A stretch of DNA of 64,000 nucleotides, from assembly GCF_017876315.1 (NCBI RefSeq), contig NZ_JAGINU010000001.1, forward strand, positions 3,224,001 through 3,288,000, written 5' to 3'. This DNA is from Pseudonocardia parietis. GTDB taxonomy: Bacteria > Actinomycetota > Actinomycetes > Mycobacteriales > Pseudonocardiaceae. The notes below the pieces were generated by a model. It did not search any database and was not told where the DNA came from. It worked only from the letters and a program-made list of their open reading frames with translations. This document shows, one piece after another, positions 50,178-59,576 of this stretch. The stretch's first letter is position 1, and each line of letters starts with the position of its first letter. Both the position numbers and the translations under genes were made by a program.

Positions 50178-50804
50178 TCAGATCGCGCGGGCCGGTGGCA
50201 GCTCGTCGAGCAGGTGTGCGGTGAGCCGGCCCTCCGCGCCGCGCCAGGGCGCGAGGTAGGCCTCGAGGACGTCCGGACGCAGACCGCGATGGCCGGCGTT
50301 CCGCAGATGAGCAGCGACGAGGGCCTCGTGCGCGTAGCCGGGCAGCGCGGCGAAGACCTCGGGGTTCTCGCGCACCAGCTGGAACAGGCCGCGTTCCCAG
50401 CTCCCGCCGCTGACGGCGTCGAAGATCGTGAGATCCCGGTAGCGGGCCGACTCGAGCAGGTGGGCGCGCAGCACGACCGCACCGCCGATGTCACCCGCGA
50501 CCACGCTCGGCTCGTCGAGGCCCCAGTGCTCGAGGAGCCGGGCGAACCGGCGGGCCTGCGCCGCGAGCGTGAGATCCTGGCCCTCGTGCTTGTCCGACTT
50601 CCCGTAGCCGAGGAGGTCGAACACGTGGACGGTGCGCGTCCGGGCGAGTGCCGGGGCGACGTCGCGCCAGAGATAGGACGAGTACGGGGTCCCGTGGACC
50701 AGGACGACCGGGCTCCCGCCCGTGCCCAGCCGTGCCCACCGCACGACGCCGTCACCGGTGTCGTATGCCTCGGGCAGTTCCCAGCGCACAGTGGTGTCCT
50801 GCAC
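50178..50804 (-). CDS. Alpha/beta hydrolase, haloalkane dehalogenase-like, C-terminally short
   Basis: This 208-aa frame has the fold opening VVLVHGTPYSSYLWRDVAPA, and its nucleophile elbow reads VVAGDIGGAVV, with Asp in place of Ser as in haloalkane dehalogenases and fluoroacetate dehalogenases. The cap region follows (SGGSWERGLFQLVRENPEVF). It stops after LTAHLLDELPPARAI, before the strands carrying the acid and histidine, some 70-90 residues short of the family. GTG 50804 has AGGAGG six bases before it. It may be a truncated, inactive gene or a variant needing a partner. Confidence 0.8.
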   Translation of the reverse strand: MQDTTVRWELPEAYDTGDGVVRWARLGTGGSPVVLVHGTPYSSYLWRDVAPALARTRTVHVFDLLGYGKSDKHEGQDLTLAAQARRFARLLEHWGLDEPSVVAGDIGGAVVLRAHLLESARYRDLTIFDAVSGGSWERGLFQLVRENPEVFAALPGYAHEALVAAHLRNAGHRGLRPDVLEAYLAPWRGAEGRLTAHLLDELPPARAI

Positions 50805-50830
50805 GGTGATCCTCCTGGTGCGAGTCGGTC

Positions 50831-51916
50831 TCAGGCGATGAACGGCGGCGGGTTCTCCCCGCGCAGCCGGTAGCCCGCCTGCGGTCGCGGCCGCTCCAGG
50901 CGGATGGCCTCGACGACGGTGTACGCGTGGTACTTGGTCTGGCTGATCACCCCGGCGAGCCGGTCGGACCAGAGCCGCCCGTCGCTCGTCTCCTTCTCCA
51001 GGACGTGCTTGACCGTGTAGTTGACCATCGAGTTGATCGCGTTCTCGGAGCCCACCCAGGCCCGGTGGGGGCCGGTCGCGGTCAGGATCTCGTCGAGCCG
51101 GTCCGAGCGGCTGAACCGCTGTACCGCGGCCATGGCGCCTTCGTGGATGTCGGCGAAGTACTCGACACAGGTCTTCACCTGCTCGTACGTGCCGTAGTGC
51201 ATGTGGTGGCCGCCGACGTAGAAGTCGAAGTCGTACTCGAGGAGCTGGGCGTGGGACTCGTACCAGGCCCAGATGTTCTGCGAGGCGTCGCAGTGCATGA
51301 ACGTGGCACTGCCCGGGCTGACGATGTCGATGACGGTGAGCACCCGCTGAGCGGGGGCGTGGATGAAGATGTTGCCGGGGCAGTGGTTCTCGCCCTTGTA
51401 CGCGAGCTCCAGGGTCACGCCGCCGACCGTGAGCGTGTAGGTGTCGCGGAAGGTCACCGTGGGCAGCGGGCGGTTCGGGTCGGGGAACCGTTCGAGGAGC
51501 TCCTTGGTGATCTCGTGCGCGATGATCTCCACGTCCGGCCCGTAGACCGGGGTCGCTCCGATGTGGTCGGTGTGCCAGTGGCTGTAGATCAGGTGGGTCA
51601 CCGGCTTGTCGGTGACGCTCTCGATCGCCGCGACCATGTTCTCGCCGATCGTCGGCGGGGCGTCGATCGCGATCACGCCCTCCGCGGTGACGACGAACGC
51701 GGCGTCGTAGCCCGCGCTGGTGACCCAGTAGAAGCCGTCCCGCAGTTCCTCGACGTGGTAGCGGTAGGTCCGGAAGTGCTCGGTGTCGAGGTAGGGCGGG
51801 TAGTACTCCGGTGGGTCGAGCGGGTCGTCGAGATTGGCCGGGAAACCGTAGTTGTCGATCCCGAAGAATCCGGGTTCGTCGGTCGCCACGATCGGCCGTT
51901 GGGTCTTGTCGCACAT
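50831..51916 (-). CDS. MBL-fold metallo-hydrolase
   Basis: A 361-aa metallo-beta-lactamase-fold enzyme with HWHTDHIG near residue 113 (HxHxDH), a further His in GENHCPGNIFIH (~176), Asp in LTVIDIVSPG (~193) and His in GGHHMHYG (~235). Together they complete a dinuclear metal site. It has an N-terminal extension of ~60 residues. The closest style is the MBL enzymes next to alcohol or quorum-lactone degradation genes; lactone or thioester hydrolysis is plausible. It lies 25 bases after the ADH gene in the same operon. Confidence 0.9.
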   Translation of the reverse strand: MCDKTQRPIVATDEPGFFGIDNYGFPANLDDPLDPPEYYPPYLDTEHFRTYRYHVEELRDGFYWVTSAGYDAAFVVTAEGVIAIDAPPTIGENMVAAIESVTDKPVTHLIYSHWHTDHIGATPVYGPDVEIIAHEITKELLERFPDPNRPLPTVTFRDTYTLTVGGVTLELAYKGENHCPGNIFIHAPAQRVLTVIDIVSPGSATFMHCDASQNIWAWYESHAQLLEYDFDFYVGGHHMHYGTYEQVKTCVEYFADIHEGAMAAVQRFSRSDRLDEILTATGPHRAWVGSENAINSMVNYTVKHVLEKETSDGRLWSDRLAGVISQTKYHAYTVVEAIRLERPRPQAGYRLRGENPPPFIA

Positions 51917-51941
51917 GGTCGCGAGGTCCTTTCCGAGGGGT

Positions 51942-53057
51942 TCAGAGGGGGAACCGGAGCACGGCCTTGACCACGCGTCCGGCTGCGGCGTCGTCGAACG
52001 CCTGGTTGATGTCGTCGGCGTCGTAGGAGGTGACGAGCCGGTCGACGGGGAAGCGTCCGGCTCGCCAGAGGTCGGCCAGCATGGTGAGGAACAGCGGCGA
52101 GACGGCGTCGCCCTGGGCGATGCCGTGCACCGATCGCCCGAGCGCGAGCTGCGGTGAGGTGACCTCGCCGCCGGCGCCCTGCTCGAACGTCACGATCCCG
52201 ACCCGTCCCCGCGGGGCCAGCGAGTCGACGGCCGCGGTCAGGTTCTCCGCCCGGCCGCTGGTCTCCAGCACGATGTCCAGCCCGCGGGACGTGACCGTCC
52301 GCAGCGCGCCGGACAGGTCCGCGGTCTCCCGGACGTCGATCACGTGCGTTGCTCCGAGGTCACGGGCCAGGTCGAGCCGGGCCGCGTCCACGTCGACCGC
52401 CACCACCGTGCGGGCTCCGACCACGTTGCCCGCCATCACCGCGGCGAGGCCCACCGCGCCGACCCCGATGACACCGATCGACACGCCGGGCGAGGCCGAG
52501 AAGGCCTGGAGCACGCCGCCCGCACCGGTCTGCATCCCGCACCCGAGTGGAGCGGCGAGCTCCAGCGGGATGTCCGACGGGATCTTCACGGTGTTCCGCT
52601 GGTGGGTCAGTGCGTGGGTGGCGAACGACGACTGGCCGAAGAAGTGGCCGTGCAGCTCGGCTCCCGTGCGGTGCAGCCCCTGGGTGCCGTCCAGCCGGGC
52701 GGCGGCGAAGTTCGCCTCCCGGGCCAGGTCGCAGTAGGCGGGGTGGGCGGAGACGCACGACGGGCACCGGCCGCAGGAGTGGTAGCTCAGGACCACGTGG
52801 TCGCCCGGTTCGAGGCCGGCGACCGCCGAGCCGACCCGCTCCACGATGCCGGCGCCCTCGTGACCGAGGACGACCGGGAGCGGGACCGGCAGCTGCTGCC
52901 GGCGGACGTGGGCGTCGGTGGCGCAGATGCCGGTCGCGACCATGCGGACCAGCACCTCGTCGGGCCGGGGGTCGTCGATCTCGATGTCCTGCCAGACGAA
53001 CGGGCCGTCCTTCTCCTCGAGGACTGCGGCGCGGGCCGGGTGGCGCACACGGGTCAC
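51942..53057 (-). CDS. Zinc-dependent alcohol dehydrogenase (aryl/benzyl-alcohol type)
   Basis: A 371-aa class III-like medium-chain ADH. The catalytic zinc ligands are in TGICATDAH (Cys ~44), LGHEGAG (His ~66) and GCGMQTGAG (Cys ~174). The structural zinc loop is SCGRCPSCVSAHPAYC (~94-109). The Rossmann motif is GVIGVGAVGLAAVMAG (~196). The sequence is of the aryl-alcohol dehydrogenase branch, NAD-linked. GTG 53057 has AGGAG five bases ahead. It is the first gene of the reverse operon below the LAL regulator and probably feeds an aldehyde to the downstream hydrolases or oxidases. Confidence 0.92.
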   Translation of the reverse strand: MTRVRHPARAAVLEEKDGPFVWQDIEIDDPRPDEVLVRMVATGICATDAHVRRQQLPVPLPVVLGHEGAGIVERVGSAVAGLEPGDHVVLSYHSCGRCPSCVSAHPAYCDLAREANFAAARLDGTQGLHRTGAELHGHFFGQSSFATHALTHQRNTVKIPSDIPLELAAPLGCGMQTGAGGVLQAFSASPGVSIGVIGVGAVGLAAVMAGNVVGARTVVAVDVDAARLDLARDLGATHVIDVRETADLSGALRTVTSRGLDIVLETSGRAENLTAAVDSLAPRGRVGIVTFEQGAGGEVTSPQLALGRSVHGIAQGDAVSPLFLTMLADLWRAGRFPVDRLVTSYDADDINQAFDDAAAGRVVKAVLRFPL

Positions 53058-53231
53058 GGCGACTCCTGGGTGGTGACGATCGGGGCTCGGCCGCGACGAC
53101 GTCCGGGCGGCCGACCGAAGTCTTGCCGCGCCCCGGCCTCACCGGATCGGTCGGTCGATCGGTCGACCCGCTACGGGCGGAATCCCCCGCGCACGACCAG
53201 CCCCCCCGCCGTCGGGGAAGCCGCAGAGCTG

Positions 53232-55970
53232 TCAGGGAAGCTGCAGGTCCCGCAGCTGCCGGCGGGAGCCGATGTCGAGCTTGCGGAAGATGCTGCGCAG
53301 GTGCGCCTCGATCGTGCGCGGACTGAGGAACAGCTGGGCGCCGACCTCGCGGGAGGTCGCCCCGGTGGCCACCAGCCGGGCGATCGTCAGCTCCTGCGCG
53401 GTGAGCGCATCCGAGGGCTGGGCGGATCGGCTGCGCGGGCGCTCGCCGGTGGCGCGTAGCTCGCGGGCGGCGCGCGCGGCGAACGCTTCCGCGCCCATGT
53501 CCGACAGCAGCTGGTGGGCGGTGCGGAGCTGCTGGCGGGCGGCCTGGCGGCGGCCCTGGCGGCGTAGCCACTCGCCGTAGACGAGATGAGCGCGGGCCAG
53601 CTGGGTGGCCATCCGGCATTCTCGGAGCCGCTCGATCGCCTCGCGGTAATGCTCCTCGGCGGCCGGGCCGGTGCTGGCCAACGCCCGTGAGCGCGCGGCC
53701 AGCCCGAGCCCCCACGGGGTGCCGCTGGCCAGCGCCCGTGAGCAGAGCTGGTCCAGCGCATCGGCCGCGCGCTCCGGTTGGCCGGTACGGCATGCCGCTT
53801 CGATGAGTTCGGAGTGGGCCAGGTTGCTGTGGGTCAGCTCGGCGGACTCGAAAGCCCGCGTCGCAGCGGCCTGAGCCGCTGGGTAGTCGCCCAGACCGTT
53901 GTGCAGCACCGCCATGGCGTACTGCGCCAACGAGTCCTCGGTGCCGCGCCCACGTCCGGCAGCTTCCCGGACCATGGTCGCGTGGATCTCTGTGCTCTCC
54001 TCCGGGCGGCCGCGCCAGGCGGCCAGGATGAGCTGACCATGGAGCAGGGGCGCCGTTCTGGTCGCGGCCGCGATCGCGGTCTGCTCGGCGGCCCGGGAGA
54101 ACTCACCGGAGAGCACCAGCATGACGGACTGGACGAGGAGCGCGGCGGGGAGCGTGGCCAGCGCGCCGGCCTCACGGGCCAGCCGGACGTGACGAGCGGC
54201 CAGCGCGTGGACCATCTCGTCGTCGAAGACCGCCATCGCGGTTCGGCCGGCCAGCCACAGCCAGCGGCGGTCGTCGCTGTCGTTCTCGGCACGAGCGTCT
54301 CGCTCGTGGCGGGCGAAGGCGTCCAACGCGCGCCGCAGCCCGGGCACGCCTGCCGCGTAGCCCTGCATGAACGTGGTGACCAGCCCGTCGAGCAACAGGT
54401 CCGCCGGCCTCGGTGACTCCGGTGGTGCGGGTGCGGCCCGGGCGGCTTCGGCCACCGCTCGCACGCCGCCGCCGGGGCCGAGGCCGCCGGTGACGAGCGC
54501 CGCATCGAGCGCTTCCAGGTAGGTGTCGCGGGACAGCGCCGGGTCCAGCGGGGCGAGGCTCCTGGCGGCGTCCAGCAGCATCCGCGGTCCCTCACCGCCT
54601 CGCGCCAGGTGGAACGCGATCTGGGCGCCCAGCAGCTCGAGGCGGGCCTGCTGCAGATCGTCCAGCGGCCCGGTCGCCGCGACCGTCAGCAGTTCCAGGG
54701 CGGCCTCGGACGCACCGGCCCCGTGCTTGGCGTGCGCAGCCTCCAGGGCCCGTCCCGCCCGGACGGCCGGCTCGGGGGTCAGCTCGGCCGCGCGCTGGAG
54801 GAACGCCGCCGCGGCGGCCACTCCGCCACGGGCGCGGGCCCGACCGGCCGAACGCTCCAGCTCCGCGGCGGCCTCCTCGTCGGTGCCCACCACCGACTGC
54901 GCGCGGTGCCAGGCGCGCCGGTCGGGGTCGACCTGCGGGTCGGTGACACCGGCCAGTGCGCCGTGCGCTCGGCGCTGGTCGGGTGGTGTGGCCGCCCGAT
55001 AGACCGCCGAGCGCACCAGCGGGTGCCGGAACCGCACCCGGGTGCCGAATTCCAGCAGCCCGGCGGCCTCCGCGGGCGCGGCCGCCTTACGGGCGATCTC
55101 CAGCTCTCCGGCCGCACGCCACAGCAGCGCCGCATCGCCGGTCGGCTCGGCCGCGGCGACCACCAGCAGCAGCTGCGTATCGGGCGGCAGGCTGCCCGCG
55201 CGGCGACGGAAACCGTCCTCGACCCGGCGCGGAACGCTCACCACCTCGGGCAGCTCGAACCCGCCCGCCGGCCGCACCGTCGGCGCACCCCGGGGTAGCT
55301 CCAGCAGCGCCAGCGGGTTGCCGCGCGCCTCGGCCACGATCCGGTCGCGCGCCATGTCGTCCAGCGGCGTGCGGACCGCGGTGGCCAGCAACGTCCGGGC
55401 GTCGGACTCCGCCAGCCCCTCCAGGTGCAGCTCCGGCAATCCGGTGAACGCCTCGACGTCGGTCGCACCGGAGTCGCGCAGCGCGAACACCATCACCACC
55501 CGCTCGGCCGCCACCCGCCGGGCCACGAACGCCAGGACCTGCGCGGACGCCTGGTCTAGCCACTGCGCATCATCCACCACACACAGCAACGGCCCGTCCT
55601 CGGCCACCTCGGCCAGCAGGCTCAGCACGGCCAGCCCGACCAGGAACCGGTCCGGCGCAGCACCCTCGCGCATCCCGAACGCCACCCCGAGGGCGGCCTG
55701 CTGGGGCTCGGGAAGCTCCGTCGCCCGCGCCAGCAACGGTGCACACAACTGGTGCAGGCCCGCGAACGCGAACGCCGCCTCCGCCTCCACCCCGGCCGCG
55801 TCCTCGACCCGGAACCCGGCCGCCACGGCCGACGCCCGGACGTGCTGCAGCACGGCGGTCTTGCCGATGCCGGCCTCACCGCGCACCACCAGTACGCCGC
55901 TGTCGCCCGCCTGGGTCCGGGCGAGCAGGCGTTCGACCACCTCGTGCTCGACGTGCCGGCCCATCAGCAT
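53232..55970 (-). CDS. LuxR-family LAL regulator (AAA ATPase + HTH)
   Basis: A 912-aa LAL protein. It opens MLMGRHVEHEVVERLL and has Walker A VRGEAGIGKTAVL near residue 32 and Walker B LLCVVDDAQWLD near 115. A long Ala-rich helical-repeat middle and a LuxR helix-turn-helix (LTAQELTIARLVATGATSRE, then LFLSPRTIEAHLRSIFRKLD) close the chain. ATG 55970 was chosen because AGGAAGGA lies seven bases upstream and the domain starts there. It stands upstream of, and parallel to, the ADH/MBL/hydrolase operon and is the natural activator of it. Confidence 0.93.
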   Translation of the reverse strand: MLMGRHVEHEVVERLLARTQAGDSGVLVVRGEAGIGKTAVLQHVRASAVAAGFRVEDAAGVEAEAAFAFAGLHQLCAPLLARATELPEPQQAALGVAFGMREGAAPDRFLVGLAVLSLLAEVAEDGPLLCVVDDAQWLDQASAQVLAFVARRVAAERVVMVFALRDSGATDVEAFTGLPELHLEGLAESDARTLLATAVRTPLDDMARDRIVAEARGNPLALLELPRGAPTVRPAGGFELPEVVSVPRRVEDGFRRRAGSLPPDTQLLLVVAAAEPTGDAALLWRAAGELEIARKAAAPAEAAGLLEFGTRVRFRHPLVRSAVYRAATPPDQRRAHGALAGVTDPQVDPDRRAWHRAQSVVGTDEEAAAELERSAGRARARGGVAAAAAFLQRAAELTPEPAVRAGRALEAAHAKHGAGASEAALELLTVAATGPLDDLQQARLELLGAQIAFHLARGGEGPRMLLDAARSLAPLDPALSRDTYLEALDAALVTGGLGPGGGVRAVAEAARAAPAPPESPRPADLLLDGLVTTFMQGYAAGVPGLRRALDAFARHERDARAENDSDDRRWLWLAGRTAMAVFDDEMVHALAARHVRLAREAGALATLPAALLVQSVMLVLSGEFSRAAEQTAIAAATRTAPLLHGQLILAAWRGRPEESTEIHATMVREAAGRGRGTEDSLAQYAMAVLHNGLGDYPAAQAAATRAFESAELTHSNLAHSELIEAACRTGQPERAADALDQLCSRALASGTPWGLGLAARSRALASTGPAAEEHYREAIERLRECRMATQLARAHLVYGEWLRRQGRRQAARQQLRTAHQLLSDMGAEAFAARAARELRATGERPRSRSAQPSDALTAQELTIARLVATGATSREVGAQLFLSPRTIEAHLRSIFRKLDIGSRRQLRDLQLP

Positions 55971-56198
55971 CGGGCGGTCCTTCCTGGGCGTCGGCACGAG
56001 ATCGATTAGGTGATTCTCACCGATGCGAACCCCGCGGGGGAGACCGGGTCTCCGGGAGGCCGGCCTTCCTGAGCCGCGCTCGGTGACGGGATCTGCGTGC
56101 TCGGTGACGGGATCAGGGACTTCCACCGACGCGGCCCGGGCGCCGTCCTCGGGAGTCTGAGACCCGACAGCAGAGCGACCGGAGAGAGAGCGACCGCC

Positions 56199-56360
56199 AT
56201 GAGCAGCAGCGAGCCCGTCAACATCGTCGTGCGTACCGGCCGGGCCGGGCGGTACGCCGACCGGCGGATCACCCCGGAGATCCTGCAGTCGTGGCGCAGG
56301 CAGGCCCTGTGCACGGGGCTGTCGGAGGCCGACCGCCGGCGCCGGCCGGCGCACCCCTGA
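56199..56360 (+). CDS. Small hypothetical protein (53 aa)
   Basis: ATG 56199 follows GGAGAG and opens a 53-aa basic frame (NIVVRTGRAGRYADRRITPE, then ILQSWRRQALCTGLSEADRR). It is divergent from the LAL gene at 55970 and 28 bases before the next LAL gene. It has no signal peptide, and I recognise no family. It could be a leader or a small DNA-binding protein. Confidence 0.4.
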   Translation: MSSSEPVNIVVRTGRAGRYADRRITPEILQSWRRQALCTGLSEADRRRRPAHP

Positions 56361-56388
56361 CCCGCGCCGACACACGGAAGGAACAGCT

Positions 56389-59364
56389 GTGGCCTGGAGC
56401 GCCCCCGAAGTCGCCGATCTCGCCGGCACCACCGTGCGAGCGGTGCGGCACTATCACGACGTCGGCCTGCCGGCGGAGCCGCGACGCCGCACCAACGGGG
56501 CACCGGGCGACCAGCTGTTCCTGCCGGCCCGGCGCCTGCAACGGCGGCGACCAACAGCCTCGACAAGCTTCCCGGCCCGGACCGGCTGCGAGACCCAGGG
56601 GTGGGGCACGGAGCTGTTCGGGCGGGGCGTGGAGATCGCGGAGCTCGACAGGGTGCTGGCCCGCGCGGCCGCCGGCGCGGGGTCCGGGCTCGTGCTGTGG
56701 GGTGAGCCGGGCATCGGCAAGACGGCTCTGCTCGAGTACGCCGTCGACACCGCATCCGACGTCACGGTGCTGCGCTGCCGAGGCACCCGGATGGAGGCGG
56801 GGATCGCGTTCGCCGCCCTGCACGAGCTGCTCTGGCCGGTGATGGACCGGTTGGCCACGCTCGCCGCTCCGCAGGCCGCTGCGCTGCGCGGCGCGCTGGG
56901 GCTGAGCCGTGACGAGACCAACCGGTTCCTCGTCGGCGCGGCCGTGCTGTCGTTGGTCTGCGACATGGCCCGGGAACGCCCGGTGCTCGTCGTCGTGGAC
57001 GACGCCCAGTGGGTGGACGAGGCGACGGCGCACTGCCTGGGGTTCCTCGCGCGCCGGATCGGTGCCGATCCGGTCGCGGTGCTCCTCACCGGCCACGAGG
57101 ACCCGCATTCCGGGATGTGGGAGGGGCTCCCGGCACGAGAGGTCGTCGGTCTGGCCGAGGAGGACGCCCGCACACTCGTCGCCGCCGCGGTGCCCGGAGC
57201 GGCCGAGGACCTGGTCGACCGGACGGTCCGGGCGGCCGGCGGGAACCCGCTGGCGCTGCACGAGCTGCCCACGATCGACCACGAACCCGACACCGACCCG
57301 GTGCCCGGACGGCCCGGCGACCTGATGACGGTCGGGCCGCGGCTGCGGCGGGCGTTCGTCGCCCGGGCCGCGGCCATGACGCCCCCGGCCCGTGCGCTGC
57401 TGCTGCTGGCCGCCGCCGAGGAGCGGGGCGACCGGCACGTGGTGCACCGTGCGGGGGCCGGTTGGGGCGTGGACATGTCGACCTGGGACGAGCTCCTGCG
57501 CTCCGGTCTGGTCCGAGCTCCGGGGCCTCGGCTGGAGTTCCGGCACCCGTTGATCCCGGCGGCCGTCTACGACGGCACGCCCTTCGCCCAGCGGCAGGCC
57601 GCCCACCGCGCGCTGGCCGCCGCCCTGCCGAGCGACGCCACCGCGGAACGGGCCTGGCACCTGGCCACCGCGGCCGATACGGCCGACGAGGACGTCGCCG
57701 CGCTGCTCGAGCAGGCAGCGGAGCAGTCGCTGCGGCGCAGCGCCGGGCCGACGGCGGTCCGCACGCTGCGGCGGGCCGCCGAGCTGTCCCCGGACGAGGG
57801 CGACGCGGCGCGCCGGCTCGCGGCCGCCGCCCGTGCCGCATGGGCCGCGGGGGACTCCGGGGCGGCCCGGCGGCTGCTCGACGACGCCGAGCAGCTGGTC
57901 GGCGAGCGCCACGTCGCCCGCCTGAGCCGCGGGCTGCGCGGGTTCCTCGAGTTCGCCTACGGCGTGCCGGAGCGTGCCCATCACTACCTGACCTCGGACA
58001 TGGCCGTCGTCGAGGATCTCCACGGGGTCATGGAAATGGGCTCGATGGCGGTCCGCTCCGCGTGGTCGGCCGGGCGGGACGACCTCCAGCAGGAGGCGCT
58101 GGAGCGGCTGGCGGCCGTGGACACCCGTGGCGATCCCACCCTGTCCGAGCTGGTGCCCCTGCTGTGTTCCTGGTGGACCTGCCACGACGCGACCGGCCCT
58201 GCCGCCCCGGTCGACCCGGCGACGGTCGGCGATCTCGCGGACCGGTTGGGGACGCGGGCGTGGGGCCTGCTGCCGCCGCTCTCGCTGTTGCAGTCCTGGG
58301 GTGTCGACGGCCCGCTGCACGACGTGCTGCGCATGCAGACCGCCGCGCTGCGGCGGCGCCAGGAGGTCATCGCGCCGGCGGCGTTGCTCGTCCAGACCGC
58401 GGTCCTCGACGTCACCGCGGGCAGGTGGGACGCCGCCGGGAACGCGGCCGTCGAGGCCTTGGAGCCTGCCGAGGAGGTCGGAACGGAGAATGTGGCCACC
58501 CAGTGCCGGCTCATCCTGGCGTCCCTGGCCGCCCCCCGCGGCGACGAGCACACCGTCGACGACCTCACCACCCGGGTACTCGCGGCCTCGGTCCCGCGCG
58601 GAGTGCGGGCGCTGAGTGCGAACGCGTACTGGCAGCGGGGCCGGGCGGCGCTGTTCGCCGGCCGCCCGCGGGAGGCGCTGGACCACCTCCTGCGCCTGTC
58701 CGAGCCGGGCCACGACGCGGCCCACCACACGTGCGCGCTCCTCGCCGCCGCGGACACCGTCGAGGCGGCGGTGCAGGTCGGCCGGCTCGACGTCGTCGAG
58801 CCGCAGATCGCGATGATCGACGGCTGGGTCCGGCGGACCGGCGCGAATTGGGCCCGTGCCGCGGCGCACCGGATCCGCGCGCTCGTCCGGAGTGGACCGG
58901 AGGCGGAGGAGTCCTACCGGGCTGCCCTCGAGGTGCCGGGCGCACCGGACGATCCGTTCGAGTACGCCCGTACCCGGTTGCTCCACGGGGAGTGGTTGCG
59001 GCGGGCGCGCCGCCGGGCCGAGGCCGGGCGCCACCTCACCGGGGCCGCCCAGGCCTTCGAGCGTCTCGGTGCCGAACCGCTGCGGGCGCGGGCACTGCGC
59101 GAGCTGGCCCTGAGCGAGGGCCCGCGCGTGCGCGGGGCGGCCGGACCGGCGGACGCGGCCGGGCTGACCGCGCAGGAGCTGCGGGTCGCGCAGCTGGCCG
59201 CGGACCGGCTCACCAACCGGGAGATCGCGGCGCAGTTGCTGATCAGCCCTCGCACGGTCGGTCACCACCTGGGCAACGTCTATCCCAAGCTGGGCATCAC
59301 CTCCCGCACCGAGCTCGCCCGCATCGACTTCGCGGGCGACCTCCGGATCACGGTCGGTGGGTGA
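56389..59364 (+). CDS. LuxR-family LAL regulator with a MerR-like N-terminal head
   Basis: The 991-aa frame begins with a MerR recognition-helix segment (APEVADLAGTTVRAVRHYHD, residues 5-24), followed by ~40 residues without clear fold. The LAL core follows: FGRGVEIAELDRVLARAA, Walker A WGEPGIGKTALL near 105, Walker B VLVVVDDAQWVDE near 201, helical repeats, and a C-terminal LuxR helix-turn-helix (LTAQELRVAQLAADRLTNRE, then LLISPRTVGHHLGNVYPKLG). The first possible start inside the LAL core is a GTG near 56629, so a shorter protein is possible. It probably controls the flavoenzyme pair downstream. Confidence 0.85.
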   Translation: MAWSAPEVADLAGTTVRAVRHYHDVGLPAEPRRRTNGAPGDQLFLPARRLQRRRPTASTSFPARTGCETQGWGTELFGRGVEIAELDRVLARAAAGAGSGLVLWGEPGIGKTALLEYAVDTASDVTVLRCRGTRMEAGIAFAALHELLWPVMDRLATLAAPQAAALRGALGLSRDETNRFLVGAAVLSLVCDMARERPVLVVVDDAQWVDEATAHCLGFLARRIGADPVAVLLTGHEDPHSGMWEGLPAREVVGLAEEDARTLVAAAVPGAAEDLVDRTVRAAGGNPLALHELPTIDHEPDTDPVPGRPGDLMTVGPRLRRAFVARAAAMTPPARALLLLAAAEERGDRHVVHRAGAGWGVDMSTWDELLRSGLVRAPGPRLEFRHPLIPAAVYDGTPFAQRQAAHRALAAALPSDATAERAWHLATAADTADEDVAALLEQAAEQSLRRSAGPTAVRTLRRAAELSPDEGDAARRLAAAARAAWAAGDSGAARRLLDDAEQLVGERHVARLSRGLRGFLEFAYGVPERAHHYLTSDMAVVEDLHGVMEMGSMAVRSAWSAGRDDLQQEALERLAAVDTRGDPTLSELVPLLCSWWTCHDATGPAAPVDPATVGDLADRLGTRAWGLLPPLSLLQSWGVDGPLHDVLRMQTAALRRRQEVIAPAALLVQTAVLDVTAGRWDAAGNAAVEALEPAEEVGTENVATQCRLILASLAAPRGDEHTVDDLTTRVLAASVPRGVRALSANAYWQRGRAALFAGRPREALDHLLRLSEPGHDAAHHTCALLAAADTVEAAVQVGRLDVVEPQIAMIDGWVRRTGANWARAAAHRIRALVRSGPEAEESYRAALEVPGAPDDPFEYARTRLLHGEWLRRARRRAEAGRHLTGAAQAFERLGAEPLRARALRELALSEGPRVRGAAGPADAAGLTAQELRVAQLAADRLTNREIAAQLLISPRTVGHHLGNVYPKLGITSRTELARIDFAGDLRITVGG

Positions 59365-59576
59365 CCCGGGCGATGACCGATCGGATGCCCGATCCGCCCG
59401 GGCCGGGGGGTCCGTAGCGTCACCGGCGACCCAATACCCGCCGCGCGGTGCCTCCCCGCCCGGACGACGAGAGTGTGGCCGCTGTGACAGACCCCCGTCA
59501 TGCCCGCGGCCGGCCGCCTGCCGTGCCCGTGGCTACACCCGCCGGCCGGCGGACGAGCCGGCGGAGCGAGCAGCCG

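Noticed and set aside
50178..51914. 578-aa frame joining the MBL gene region to the hydrolase
   Set aside because: The upstream part is the MBL gene in the wrong phase. A strong AGGAGG before GTG 50804 marks the real start.
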